Shown: positions 14,200 to 28,700 of the stretch, one piece after another
Numbering within the stretch: the stretch's first letter is position 1
Layout of the letters: the number at the start of each line of letters is the position of its first letter
Assembly (NCBI GenBank): GCA_003344405.1
Contig: NOWV01000027.1
Coordinates: 310,001 to 374,000 of the forward strand
Direction of reading: 5' to 3'
From: Trichoplax sp. H2
Lineage: Eukaryota > Placozoa > Uniplacotomia > Trichoplacea
DNA length: 64,000 bases
Position numbers and translations under genes: made by a program
The notes under the pieces: model-generated
Database searches by the model: none
The model's input: the letters and a program-made list of their open reading frames with translations, nothing else
What the model was told of the DNA's origin: nothing

Positions 14200-16735
14200 T
14201 AAAGTAAAGTGTTATTCTTCATCTACCTATAGAATTAAGAAAAATAACTTTGACATAGCTTAAAGGTGATTATTTCTGTCACCATAGCAAGTTTTTTATG
14301 ACCGCTTTGACAAGCATCATGTCGCTCGTTAATCCTAGACGCCTCCTTCAATTTATTCATTGCTACCGTAGAACAAAATTTTAGGCTCTATTTTCAATCT
14401 TAATGGATAACAACTGTTATGATAGTTTGTTATAGCTACTTTAGTGATCGAGTATTGGTCTACTGTATATTCTTCCCTCCTTCTTCCATGAATGTATCTA
14501 TTTTGAATATTAAAGAGTATAATTTAATGGATGGCTAAAACATTAATTTTTGTTATTGTTGGCCTGCTGATTAATAGAAGGCATTGATGACGCTTTAAAA
14601 TATGTCTAATGCAGTGATAATTGTCTGGACAAGTTAATCAACTCGATTATCAAAACATTGATCTATTTTATTTTTAGATGCAATCCTCAAATAATAGCTT
14701 GGATTTGATGTATTTCTCCTTTCTATTATCGAATTGAAAATAATCAATTTTTATTCTTTTTATTTTAACCTACAGGCGCAACGTCACGCTTGGATAGATT
14801 ATCTATTCTGTGGCGGTTTTTACTTCTCTCTCTCTCTTCTTCGTTAAGGCAAGTATTATTTTCAACAATCTTTTTTAATTTAATGACATGATTATGATTG
14901 TATTATTATCTAGAAATTATTTTAAATTAAACTAGATTAATTTCACGTCTGTGACGGCACGTCTATTTTTTCAACCATCAATCAATCAGTCAATTAACTT
15001 TCTCTCTCCTTTCTGGACGAAGGAGATAAATTCTTGTTTCACACATTCATGTTAATGATAATCTATTTCAATAACGTGCAAGTCTTCTCACTACCTATTG
15101 AATTTGCAAGCATATTAATAACCCCTATAGACTGTCGATCATTTTGAATAGAGAGAGAGGTGAACAATAGTCAACAATCAATCAAGAATAACAATTCAAC
15201 AAGGTGAAGTTTGAACAAATATCGATAGCAAATCAATATCTAAACTCCATTTTGATTGTCTCCATCCAAATCAATATTGTTCCGCAACAACTGTTTATAG
15301 ATTATCCTAAAGTAGGTCAAGTTGAACAATAGCAATCGGTTTGTTATCAAAACAGCTGTTTTCTCCTGCTCACTATAACAAGACAAAAAATGCCACTGCA
15401 CTAACGGTATAGTTAGCAATATAAAGACAATACCACACTCCATTAGTCATCAAGTCGGTTACATGTAAATTTATTAGTAGATTGGTTGTTATTATTTTCT
15501 GATTGGACGATTGAACCAGTCTGCCGTTCAAGAAAGGAGAAAACTGTTGAGTCTACGTGATCGATCATCATCGATAAAAAGGTATTACGTGAATTTTCAA
15601 TCTATCATTTATTTGGATAGATGATTGAATCCTTTGTCGCTTGCATATTATTCGTCATCGATTGCAATCGATTTATTCATCAATTCTTTTGGTTATCGCA
15701 TCATTCTATGAGGTAGTAAATGAATTATTAATAGTACAGTGCAAAGCAAAAATCTTTGATCTATTCTGCTATCATTGGGATTTTATGACTAAAAATTAAC
15801 GCTAAAAATTGATCCGTGCTCAATTAGTCCCGTTGGGAGACCAATTGGATTAGTAATTGATCTAGCTTTATTACGCTAGAACTGTTCCTTCGCCATTAAA
15901 TTATCAACAATTTGATCAAATTTTGAATACATCTATACTCTGAGCATTTCCACTTGAATGGTGAGATTACTGATACATTTATTGATCGATCTTTGATTTC
16001 TTCATTTTCTAACATTAAATGATCCATCTTGATTCAAGTACAGCCTTGAACTAGTTACCAATTATTTTATAATTTGAGTTGTAAATTTAATCAGCTAATT
16101 TATCCATTTCTCCAGTTGATATATTGATTGAATTATCTCATTTTAAAAAAAACACCGGTATAAATCTCTAATCGTGTACCCATTACAGTTTTGAAGAAAG
16201 AATCTAATCAAGTTTGGAAAATTCTATTTTGCTCTAGATCGAGTCAATAGATCATCTCATTTTAAGAAAAGAAATTCCTTCTTGGCGTATTTGATGTTAT
16301 GATTCATCTTAACCTAATAAAGATTCGGTAATATTGAACTAATTCAAATACAGTCACTCGTTGTGAACAAATTATTTTAAGTCTCGTTCCATATCTCGCA
16401 TCTTGCAGCTAGCGGTGATTCCTTTGACTTTATACGGCGATCTTATTTGAGTCTACAAGTATTAAAAGTTGGATTAAAGTGCCGGATTGAACAGGTAGAA
16501 CAGTCAAGGAAGAAAGTTGTAACCATTTGCCTTTCCTATTATACTATTTTTCTATATGTGTTGGCTTAACCTAAACATCCGCTAGAAAGAAAAGAGAAAG
16601 CCCATCATCAAAAGTCATTTCCAGCGAATCGAACTTTTTTATCCAGATTATCAACTGTCCGATCTATACCCATTCTTTTTTTGCCATTATTTTGAACTTA
16701 AATTATAGCATTCCACAAGAAGTAGCCAATTAAAA
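14200..16735. other. Non-coding region upstream of receptor copy 2
   Basis: No recognisable gene. There are short CT-rich runs (near 14826 and 15000), many TTGATTGA/AATCAATC-like words, and only weak open frames. The last few hundred bases must include the promoter and 5' UTR of the receptor starting at 16736, but no clear core promoter motif is visible. Confidence 0.5.
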
Positions 16736-19700
16736 ATGTACCATTCCCGTTCATTGCATCATTATTTCATGATTATCAAAGCAATCAGCGTTATTTTAGC
16801 TATAAGTGGGTATAGGATTGTTGCATCGGCTGAGGCTGAAAATAAACAAGATTCGACTTTAAATATTGGTGGTTTTTATGCTTTTAACAACAGCTTGGGA
16901 AAACACCTATATGGTCCAGAGATTTCAACCGTTGCTCAAATAGCCGTGGAAGAAATTAATAATTCCACATCGATCTTACCAAACCATAAATTAAAATTAT
17001 TTGTAGAAAATACTCATGTAAGTATCCTAATGTAAACTTTTTTATTCTCGTTTTCTTTCTTACTGTTTGAATCCAACCATGGATTTATAGACCTTGAAAA
17101 AGTCTATTTTACAGTAAATTATTTTTCAGGTTATTTTGTTATAGGCTTGATGATAATTTGATTAGTCTTTCTCTGTCCTCTTATTGTTAACCTACGTATG
17201 ATATCCTATGTCGGCTTTAACGCCACCATTTTATACGTAGTAAGAATAAGATGGACCATGACAACGCTGTATTTCTTTGCCAATAACACAACATCACTAG
17301 CGTCTTAATCTTCAATTACTGTTTGCAATCGACATGGATCGGCCAAGAAATTCTCTTTCAGAAAAGACATGTTACTTTCAATTAAAAAGCCCTAGGGGTA
17401 TATTGCTACGATTTTTCAACAATATATCTGTTATTGATGAGGTTGGAGCGGTTTTGTTCACTATCGATTATAAGTAATAGCCAATATTGGCCATTTATTG
17501 CTTTAATAGCTTTTGATACTAGTATCGATAGATGAAAAAGGGCAAAAATACTATAGCGGAAACGAAGGAATAGATCACAGCTCAATATATCCCATTACAG
17601 CTAGTATTTTTCTTGAATAGCAGTAGCATAACAAGTATTTCGCATTTAATTTTCAGTAATCTTCCATTGAATTATCATCTAACTGGGATTTTTCTGAGAA
17701 TCAAATATGGTTTATTTCTGTCGAGAGTGCAGGAAGATCATTGACAAAAGGGACTTCTCTTAATAGCAATACTACCGTAGCCGTATTTAATAATCGATTT
17801 TCCTCTCTGAAGAAGGAGTAAAATTCATTTCCAATTGATAATAACAGAACATCGTTAGTACTGTCATCGTGTAAAGGATAAATAATTAATCAGTACTAAC
17901 GGTAGTTGTGATGAGACATCTTTGCAGCCAACTACTTTCATTTCCATTCCTATCAGTAGTATTCAAGTAGGATCTGGTAGCGATGACAAAGGACGATAAT
18001 CAAACTACCCACCATCATCATACTCTTCATCATCCGATACTTTAAAATTGGCTGCTACCGGTTACATCAAAGTAATTGTAACGACTAAGCTTGCCTTGAA
18101 TTAAAAATAACTATCCTTGATAATCTTGATTTAATAGTTAAACATTGCATATAAAGAAAGTTGAAAAAATTTTCTTCGACTTCAAAGCTCAGAACCACGT
18201 TTAGTCTGTTCGCTTTAAGATATTTGCGTTTTACCTTCAATAAAATGGATAAATGATGTCATCATCGATACCTATTAGTCTTGTATTCGTCACCAATTAC
18301 TATAATTAACTGTAATAATTTTCTATTCGATAACCAAAGAGAGTCAAAAATCTTTCTTGACTTCTTTGCTCATTACTACCATACGTTTATTCATTTTATT
18401 TAAAATATCATCACTTTGCCAGCGACATAACGGATAAACGCTACCTCATAGGTATCCATTAATCTTAAATTTGTCATCCAAACCTTTTATTATTTCTATA
18501 ATTTCATATTTCATAAGCAAGAAGAGTTACAAAAACACCTCTTTTTGACTAAATTGCTCATAATCACGTGTAGTTTATTTGGTTAAATATTAAAATTTCA
18601 TAGCTTTACCTTCAACAAAATGAATAAATGATACCATCATCTCCACTAAGAAGCCTTCTATTCGTCACCTTATTAATCTTTTCCAATAATTCTAAATTTT
18701 ATAACTAATAGAGTTGAAAATACTTGACGAAGCCCTTTTTATGAGCTCTTCAATTAAATTCAAAATTTTACGTTAATAAGGAGAGAGTTCTAGAATGGCC
18801 ATTTGGACCTTTTTACGCAGAACTACTTATAAAATATACGCTTAATGACATCTTCATCCGTACGACTTCTATTTTCCGTCAAATCGAAAGAATTAGCTTC
18901 AAAATTTTACATTAAATAGCCAAAGAGAGTTCTAAAATCTCCTTTTTGACTTCTTTGTGCAGAACTACTTAAACTATATAAGGTAAACGACGCCTTCATC
19001 TGTACGACTTCTATTTCTAACCAAATCGAAAGAATTAGCTTCAAAATTTTACATTTAATAATCAAAGAAACTTTAAAAATGTCCTTTTGACTTCTTTGCG
19101 TAGAGCTACCTAAAATAGATACGGCAAAAAATGCCACCAAATGCCACTCTTAATCTTACTTTCTCTACTAAGTATATACACGTAGAATTAGTTTTTCAAA
19201 TTTGACATTAAATAACCGAAGAGGGTTCAAAAAATGCCCTTTATTAATTTCTTTGCGCTGAATTACCCAAAATACATACAGTAAACAATGCTCTCTATCA
19301 ATATTACTTACATTACTTAGCTAATAGAAAAAATATTATTTCAAAAATTGTACATTAGCTAACCAAAGAAATTCATAAAATATCCTTTTTGAGCTCTTTG
19401 CGCAACACTACCTAAAACTAAATTGATACAGCAAAAGAGGCCATCATTGGCACTACTTAATCCTACTTTCCCGCCCAATATACATGCATAGAATAAGTTT
19501 CAAAATTTCATATTGAATAACCAAAGGAGTAGAAAAGGTTCTTACTTCGACCGCTTCGCGTATATCTAACTGCCTAAAATATATAAATGAATGCATAATA
19601 TATAATTGCCAACATTTAATCATGCATTCATTACTAAATACGAATCGGGACGTATAATTAGTTTCCAAAACGTTATATTAAATAAGTAAAGAGTTCAAAA

Positions 19701-22700
19701 ATGCCCTTTTTAACTGTCTTTTGTAGATAACTATCTAAAATTAATATGATAAACGATGGCATCATCCGCACCAATCAGTCTTGAATTTGTCATTAAATAT
19801 TTCTAATCGTTTTCCATTAATGATTTCAGAATCCTAAATTAAATGCTATCGACGACTTTACAAACTTTTTTACACAGTTTATCTCAATAACGTAACTGCT
19901 CTTCGTGACTATACAGGGATGAACCAGTCCTTTATTACTTTCATGTTCTTACTTTTGTAATTGTAGTCTATTTCGGTTAAAGGATTATCCGTTTGCCTTC
20001 ACAAACAGATAGAAGGCGCTATTATCGCCATCACTTATGGTAACGAGAATCAGTTATAGACAACATTAGAATCCTCCTGTTCATCCTAGCCCTGAAATAG
20101 CTTTGACAGAATTCTCCATGAGTCTAAGAGCAATTTTTCGTCTCATATCCAAAACAATTACTGCTATCTACCTCTACTCATATTGACAAGTCGAGTTGTC
20201 AAAATAGGATCACCTAGCCTTCCACACAATCGATGGCTCTGTATTGCAGCCCGAATTAGCTTAATAAATTGTAGGAAGTCACTAAATGATCTATAAAATG
20301 GTAAGATTAACGCAGTATGTGCAAGATTGCAGACTAACTGAAATCTTAACATTGTGTTAGGAGCGTATAAGCGTATCCATACTAAATAATTACAGAGAGT
20401 ATTATTGTATTGGTTAGGAATGTCTGATTGAGAAGTTGGACAGCAGAGATAATGTTGAGTAATCTAATGCTAGACTAATCAGAAATTGTAGACCTAAATA
20501 GAGTAGAATCATAATGGATAAGCATGAGATCTTTACTCCCAGAGATTTAATTAGTCTTGCTCTTTGTCAGGGCTAATAGATAATATCTATGTTACAATGA
20601 GCGGTAGTCGAAAATGTGAAAATTCTATTCTCTGTCCTAGTTTTTAAATTGCATTGATATAATCCTTGGTGATAATATCAGCAGTTTTACGCTTTCTAAT
20701 CGCAGAGTTGACAAATTCCTTCTTTATCTCTTTGCTCACAACCAATACAGATTTATTCATTTCAAGAGATGATCAGCTAGCCTTGAATTAAGTGGATTTA
20801 TGGTAGTATCATTCTTTAGCAAACAGAAGTCCAATCTAGCCTAGAATGACTTTAGCATTGCACAAAATATTATCTGCTGACATACCATACAGATAGACAT
20901 AGATTTCCTGTTTGCTTATGGGATCGTTCACAAAGATGGTCATCACTACCCATAGTAGCACTAACAAGCTTCTATCTATAATGGAATAGGATCTCTTCCT
21001 ATCCATGGTGTTACAATTTTATTAAAATGGCGGCTAAGACAAAAAAAAGAATAATGAAATACAGTAGTAACACTAATAAGTTCTTCTATTTTTGTCACTC
21101 AATGCGTACAATATCATTACGTAATGGAGAAGTCTTTGATCAAAATGAGAATTAAACTATAATAGCAGCTATACTTCTCACAACAAACTGCGTGAGTTTT
21201 AGAATATCATCAGTTTGTCATTAGATAAACCGACAATAAAGGGAATATCAATGTCAGTTGCTAATTCAAGGTTAGAATCCTACGCTATGATATCCATGAC
21301 GATAATAGCTTTTCATCGTTGTATATTTTTTAACTTTCAACTAGGTTAAAAAAATGGAGAGATAAGCCAATCTAGGAGAAGGTGCTTGTCAAATCAGTCA
21401 GAATGGATATTATCCAATTAGTTTAAATATGGTGTACAGCTTAATCTTGACATCTATGTTAATCCTAATACAATTTAATCTACCAAAAATTAACAATAAT
21501 CTACCCTTACATTGTATATACATTACAAATGCAAAAAGTCATAGATAAAGAGTACTGTAACATTATATTTTACTACAAGTTCTTCCTTTCTCATTTATAC
21601 GGAAGTAAATACGATTTTTTACTGAATGATATTAAGCTAAGAAAGGAAAATAAACTGCGATATCAAACCAGCCAAAGATACACTGCTTAAGAAATACATT
21701 CCCAATTGAGGTTTTCCTTTCTATTTTCTTTTTATTGCCAGGGATTTTTTAATTTGCACGACAGTAAGCGACGAAGAATAATTAATTTCAGTGCATAGGT
21801 AATTCTGTTTAGGGTGAATTAGCTATCAAAAGCCGAGAAAGAAGGATTGAAATTCGGTTAGTCAAAGATGAACAGCGTTTTGGTATTACTGTCACAGACA
21901 TCATTCGAATAACAGTACAAATTCTTTTCCCTCTCTTTTTGTAAGCCACCAATTCTGGTATTGCATTAAATTGCAGGGAATGATTCTTATAATTTAGATA
22001 AAGTGGACTTGTTTTAAACTTAGTCAGTTATTGAGAGCTGTGGGAGGATTAAAAATTCGACTAATCAACGATGAACAACATTCCAATGTCACGGTCACAG
22101 ATATTCATTTCAGTAAGAGTGGAAATGTTTTCTTTCTTTCCAAATATTTTCGAATAGCATTAAGCTACGAAGAAATGATTAATTTTAACAATAGTGAAAA
22201 TGCTTTCTTCCTTTTCAACTATTTTCGTATAGCATTAAGCAACGAAGAATGATTAGTCTAGATCAAGTAAACAATGTTTTGGAATTAGTTGGCTGTTGAA
22301 AGCCATGAAAGGAAGATCAAAATCCACTAGTCAAAGATGAGCATCGTTTTAATATCACTGTGGTAGATGTTCATTTTGAATGATAGTGAAAATTTTTCTT
22401 TCACAAATCTTTTTTGCAATCCATCGATTTTCGTATGCATTAAGCTGCGACAAATAATTAATTTAAAAGAAATGGATTTGTTGAAGGTTAGCTAGCTATT
22501 AAAAGCTAAGAAAGGAAGATTAAAATTCTGCTAATCAAGGATAAACTGTTTCAACATCTGTATTCAAGGAGTACATTTGAATTGGTATGAATATTCTTTC
22601 TTGCCCTTGCCTTAATGTTAACCATTTCCTTTCCCATGACACTAAATTACAAAAGATTAATAATAAAATAGACTATTTCTTAAAATGAACGAATCTATTC

Positions 22701-25700
22701 TATTCGTCTAAGGTAGAGTAATTTTAATTTTAGCCTGCCATCATCTTCTACTTTGCCCACTGTTATTACCCTATTATACGAATATTTGTCTATCTGTCAA
22801 ATTAATCCCATCATCTTCAAGTAGAATAAATAATTTCTTAGTTAGCGACCCACTACAAGAGGTCTTCAAGAATGGAGAATATTAAAATCATTTTATAGTT
22901 TTAGTCAAGTTTTTTTTCTTACGTAATTTCATTCACGGAACAGAAGTAATTAGGCAGTGATCTGGTTGAGATAATAAAAGTTGATTTTATACTACAGTAG
23001 AATCTTTAATATTATTAGTATTATTAGCAATAATTCGCTTAAGATACTTCTCGAATATTTCCCAATTTATAGATGTAATCTATTCAATTTTTACTCCTAC
23101 TTTACAACGCTTTCTTGCATTAACAGAGTCATATTACCCTCTCTTATTGATAAGTTAATATGATGGAATAAGGAATTTGCTATTGTTCTCTGATTGGACT
23201 TATCTGTTAATAACTTATCCACCCTATCAATAAAGTTATGTTAATAATTAAAGAAGTCAAAATAAATAGTAATTATTGATGTAGCACTTTCGTTATGCCA
23301 CATCTTTTTCGTATATATGCATCTTCAAACCATCGCGTAACCATAACGATGACCTATTTTCTCAATTTCTTCTCTCATATATTAACATGACCAGGCTAAT
23401 TTTGGACTCTACAGTGGAAGACTCATCATTTATATTGACAATAAGCAAAATCATAACTTACTAGTAGACATTAGGTAAACAACCAGGAAAAAAATACTCT
23501 TCTAGATGGCTGTCTTTAGATTCGCTCGAATCGTGACTATGATCCAATAGCAGTTTGATATTGAATGACATGAATAGCGGACTGCTTCATATTTATATTA
23601 ATAGAAGTAATGTATACGTTAGTTTACAATGTCCAAGACAATTATAACGAAAAGATATTAATCATTTCTTCGGATGTTAAAAGTACTATTATAGGTTAAC
23701 TGTTATAATAAACAGGGGACTATAATATATTTATTGATGTTAGATATATTGCTTTGGGAGGAAGTATAATTTTGGGTTGATCGGTAATTAATTATGGACT
23801 GTTCATTTTATATGCGAGCTACGCACGTTTTTCATTTTCCATTGTGTTAAAATATAGAATCGTTGTGTAGATATATATATATACTGTACGTATATGAATG
23901 ACTCGAATAAAATTTTGTTCAGGATCGGAGAAATAAATAGTATCACTTATTTTACCTAATTCTTATATTCTAGGGATCCGTAAATTATGCTCAACGCGCA
24001 TTCTTTAATTACGTTTATTACAAGCCTACAAAAATCATGTTATTAGGAGCAGATTTTTCTACGGTAACAGAACCATTAGCCACAACTTCATCGTTATGGA
24101 ATTTAATTCAGGTATGCTAAATTACTATGGTTAATGTCATTATGCTATCTAAGAAATACTGTAATTTTAATGTAGTACCTAAGTCCAATATGGATATTGC
24201 CAGACAATTTAACATTAATTATAGAGAACATATAATATTGATTTTACGTAATTATCCAGAATATATAATACTGATTTTTCACCTTATTATCCGGAATGTA
24301 TAATATTGATTTTATCCTGATTTATTATCAAGAATGTAAAATATCAATTTTTACTGTATTATTGATGATATGTGATTTAGACTTTCTTTCTGAATATTTA
24401 TTCCATCACAACTATAGTTGCAATATAAGTTTCAGCAGAATTTTTTACAGCTTTACAATAGCTGACATATTGTATAATGCAACTTAAATTCTTCCCGCCT
24501 AAAAGCTCGCATCTATGATTAATATGGCATTTGTGATATTAAGTCAGTACAAATATATAGTTCGGTGCCTTAGTTTAGAGATAATGAAAGATAGATTTAC
24601 TGATTTCAACCATGGCAGTGATCATTGCTTAATGCAAAAACTATTAAGATAAGAGGCAAAATCTAGCAGTATTTAGATCATTCATAGTGGAACGCTTGGG
24701 TAAAATGGCCATTTTTTAGTATCGATACGGAAGCAATCCAGATATAAAGTAAAAATTAGTAGTAGTTGGACCTTTAAATTAGAAGGCATAGTGACTATTT
24801 AAGGCGGAAATAGTTGATATATATAGCTGGAATGATCGGTATTCAGACATTTAGAATAGAAAACATCGGTAAAAATTATGATTGTCCCGTATAGAAAGCG
24901 CAATGATAGCTGTATATAGCTAGTAACATTAGATTTTTCTCACACTGATTATTTTAAGGTGTCATTTGCATCTACTTCTCCTGTTCTATCCAATCGTCAA
25001 CGATTTCCATACTTTTATCGTACTGTACAATCCGATATTGATTACAACGATCCAAGAATTGCTCTATTGCGTTATTTTCGATGGACTACCGTTGGAATTT
25101 TATATCAACTGGAAAACATTTTTTCAGAGGTAGCTGTATCTAAATGCAAAATTTCATACGAAAATAATCTACTTTTGAAAATGGATATATTGATGTGCAT
25201 AAGATAGGCGCAGATTTGAAAGCGGATTAAAATTGTACGTTGCTAACTGAATTTAATTGATGAGTTGATATACCAACCATTTTAATTCGACCATCACTAG
25301 GCCATGAGTAGCTTGAGAACAAGCCTTACAGCAGCAAATATTAAAATTAACGGCTATGAAACTTTTCGTGAAGATCCATATGACGCTGTTCGAGCACTAA
25401 AGGTTAAATTCTTTTTAATTAATAGCTAACCTAAATTGCACTAACTATTGAATTGAATCTAATATATTAATTCCTGTTGCTTTGTAAATCGTAGCGAAGA
25501 CTAACTATATTAACTTTATGGACGATCTATTTATTAAGATATTCAACGTTTTGCTCTTGACTTTGAATTATTTTCCTCGTAGAGTCGTGATGCTAGAATT
25601 ATCATTGCCAATTTCTATGAAAAACAGGGCGCTCATGTTCTTTGCGAGGTAAGACACCGGTGCTGCTGTAGATACAGTAATAAATTTCCTACTTAACTTT

Positions 25701-28700
25701 AACTGAATGACTATACGCTTATAAAAAGAATCATGTTTACGAGTATGTCGGCAAACTGGCTTCAGGTAACAACGGCATGATTGTCTTAGCTTGTTGCCAC
25801 TTGATACTGCAGATTCTACATATCTACAGCTAAATTTCACGACGGAGTTTATATCGTTAGCTAATAAGCTCAATCATTCATATCATTAGCTAATGAGATC
25901 AATAGTATTCTTATAGCTTAGTGTATAAAACTTTTTGCAATTTTAACTACAATTTTAAATTTTACTTAACTAATTTAATTCTATTAACGCGTTTTATTGT
26001 TATTAACTTCCTCTTTTAAATTGGTTTCTAGGCTTATCATCAAAATATGCGAGGTGGAAAATATGTTTGGATCTTGCTCGGATGGCTGCAAGGTCAATGG
26101 TGGAATACAACCGTTATAGCGCGATCCGGCAATTGTACCTCTAAGGAACTAATCGAAGTTTTGGATAATCATTTTACCACTGATTTGGTTTATTTAAACG
26201 ACGATAATGAAACGATTCCATCAGGGAAGGTAACCCACAATAACCAATGATATTAGTAAACTATAAATCATATTTAGATGAGAATCAATCATTTGCTGCG
26301 TAGAAGTGTACAAGAAGCTTTCGACATATTTTACTTTTGAAATAACATCATGCAATATGATAGTTTTCAAGGATGGTATTTAGTAAGATGCTTTTTTCAT
26401 AGCCAACTACGTGCATACCTTTCATGATGTAATTGATTAGCTTAAAATTTCAATGTTTGCATCAGAGATAGATTTTATTAGCTATGCTTTTCGTAATCAT
26501 AAAGCTGATTATTTAATAGACATTGCATTACAGTCACAGCACAATTCAAACGCTCAAATAATTACAACTCAATTTCCATTTTTTCTAGAATGTTAAACAA
26601 CTTGTAGCAGAATTAGAAGATCGATTAGGCTATCCTCCACAAACCCATGGTTATTATCCTTTTGCTTACGATGCTATCTATGCTATGGCATTCGCCATGA
26701 ACGTGACTGAAAACCAGTTATCAAAAAATAACAAATCTTTATCACAATTTCATTACGGCGACATTACAATGGCTAAAATGTTAAAAGATAACATGGATTA
26801 TGTAAAATTTCGCGGATTAACGGTACTTATTTTTCTACTGTATAAATTTCAAATAGATCTAAACCAAAATATATAGGTAGCTGTAATTGACTAGTGGATG
26901 ATAATCTAATTTAAAATATATTCGAATAGAGTAAAACATAGTTTATTTATTGTATAAAATAATTATGTATAATTTAGGGTCCAGTTAGCTTCAAATCAAC
27001 AGGGGATCGAGAGGGCAATACCAAGATAAATCAAATTCAATGTATGTATGAAATAGACGACATTGCAGTAGACAAAATTGCTGGAAAATTATAATTTTAT
27101 GTAATACGAAGCGAAATAATAATAATTATGGCAAGGATATGTCGATATCCTTTGTACTTTATATATATACATTGTGGTAATAAAAGTATAATTAGTATAC
27201 TTATACCTGTTAAATTCTAATTTAACTAATTTCATAAATTTTTAACTCGTCAGTTGAAGGAAATGTAGGCAATAAAGTACTCGTTGGAATTTACAAAAGT
27301 TCAAGTAAAGAAATCGTTATGAATAGGCAACTTATCAGATGGACCGGTAAGTGATGATGGAGTTTAAATGTAATGAAACAATTTTCTTGCGTAAATTCAA
27401 GATGTCAAGAGATAGCAAGGCGAAAATCTATAACTTTACTTCCTTATCAGCCTTGAATTTATTACGATATAAAAATCTTTTAAATTATTTGTCGTAAGAA
27501 CGTATCTATATTTAACAAATAAATAAATAAAATCAGGGGGAAAATATCAGGTGTATGTTGTACTATGTATTTGCGACAATTTAGATAATCAACATACATC
27601 GTCATTCTTTTAAGATAGTACCTCAGGTCTGCAATAACAATATGCAAAATTATAGTAGACATGTAGTAAAATAAGTTATCTTCTTGAAATAATCCCGAAA
27701 ATAAGCTAATATCTTCATTATTTTCTATATTAACTAAGCCTGAGTTAAAACACGAATCTTTCGTTTCAATTTTCTGTAGATAACTCCACACCAGTAGCCG
27801 CTGTTCGAAGGATTATAGAACCGACATCGATTAACTTAGACCTATTTATCGGTGCTTGTGCCACGGCGGCTTTGGGTATCGTGCTAGCGATCGGATTTCT
27901 CATTTTCAATCTTGTTTATCGAAACCATAGGTAATTTTATGTTGGTAATATCCTCAGTTTACTGTCATTACATTTGACATAAATTAAATTAGTGAAATAG
28001 AAGATTAATTAATTTTAATGCGCATAGAGAATATCTTCATATTGAAGTTACAACTATTAATGTTAAATACTAGATTTTACAAGCAAACTGCTCTCAATCT
28101 TAACAATTTTTTTATGTATACTCCCTCTAGATATATCAAAATGTCAAGTCCAAACTTAAATAACATCATCATTTTGGGTTGTATTATTATGTACGCCTCG
28201 GTATGTGTTTTTGGTCTGGACAATCGCTTCATTCCGGAACATTTACTTGTTCTAATATGTTCGGTTAGTATGGAAAAATATGAAATAAATTTATGCATAT
28301 GTAACTGCAGAATGATGGCATATAAATCGTTATAGCTGCTCCGATATCATGTATTTCAAATATTAACAATTATAACTATCCTAAACTTTATCTACTGGCA
28401 ATGATCATATTGTGATAATACAGATAAAATCTATCTAAATACAGTATAATCGTTAGAAAAATACACGTGCATTCATCAGTAGATTTACTCATGATGTATC
28501 TTTGGATATTCTATAAACAGTTACGCATGTGGGTACCAATCATTGGCTTTACCTTAGCCTTTGGTACAATGTTTGCCAAAACTTATCGAATCTACAAGAT
28601 ATTTGTTGGTAGTAGATCCAATAAGAAAGTGGTAGGTAGCACTTCAAAACATGAAATTATAATATTCAGTCTATAACTGCAATAGAAGGTAGTGTTTATT

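Larger units (their letters stand above)
17018..23973. other. 7 kb first intron of receptor copy 2, repeat-rich
   Basis: The signal-peptide exon and the next exon join in phase 0, and the joined protein reads smoothly into the GABA-B ligand-binding fold, so this is one intron. It is more than seven times longer than any other intron in the gene. It holds two degenerate arrays (18.15-19.85 kb and 21.76-22.62 kb), an outlying array copy near 20.70-20.77 kb and an 11-bp-arm inverted repeat at 17853-17901. No other coding exon was recognised, although a separate or nested gene cannot be excluded. Confidence 0.7.

Noticed and set aside
20164-20352. Minus-strand 62-codon open frame in the receptor intron.
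   Set aside because: No homology recognised, no splice partners, and it lies within drifted repeat-rich sequence.
22981-23163. A 60-codon frame rich in Ile, Ser, Asn and Phe.
   Set aside because: Composition is that expected from random AT-rich DNA, with no motif and no neighbouring exon.
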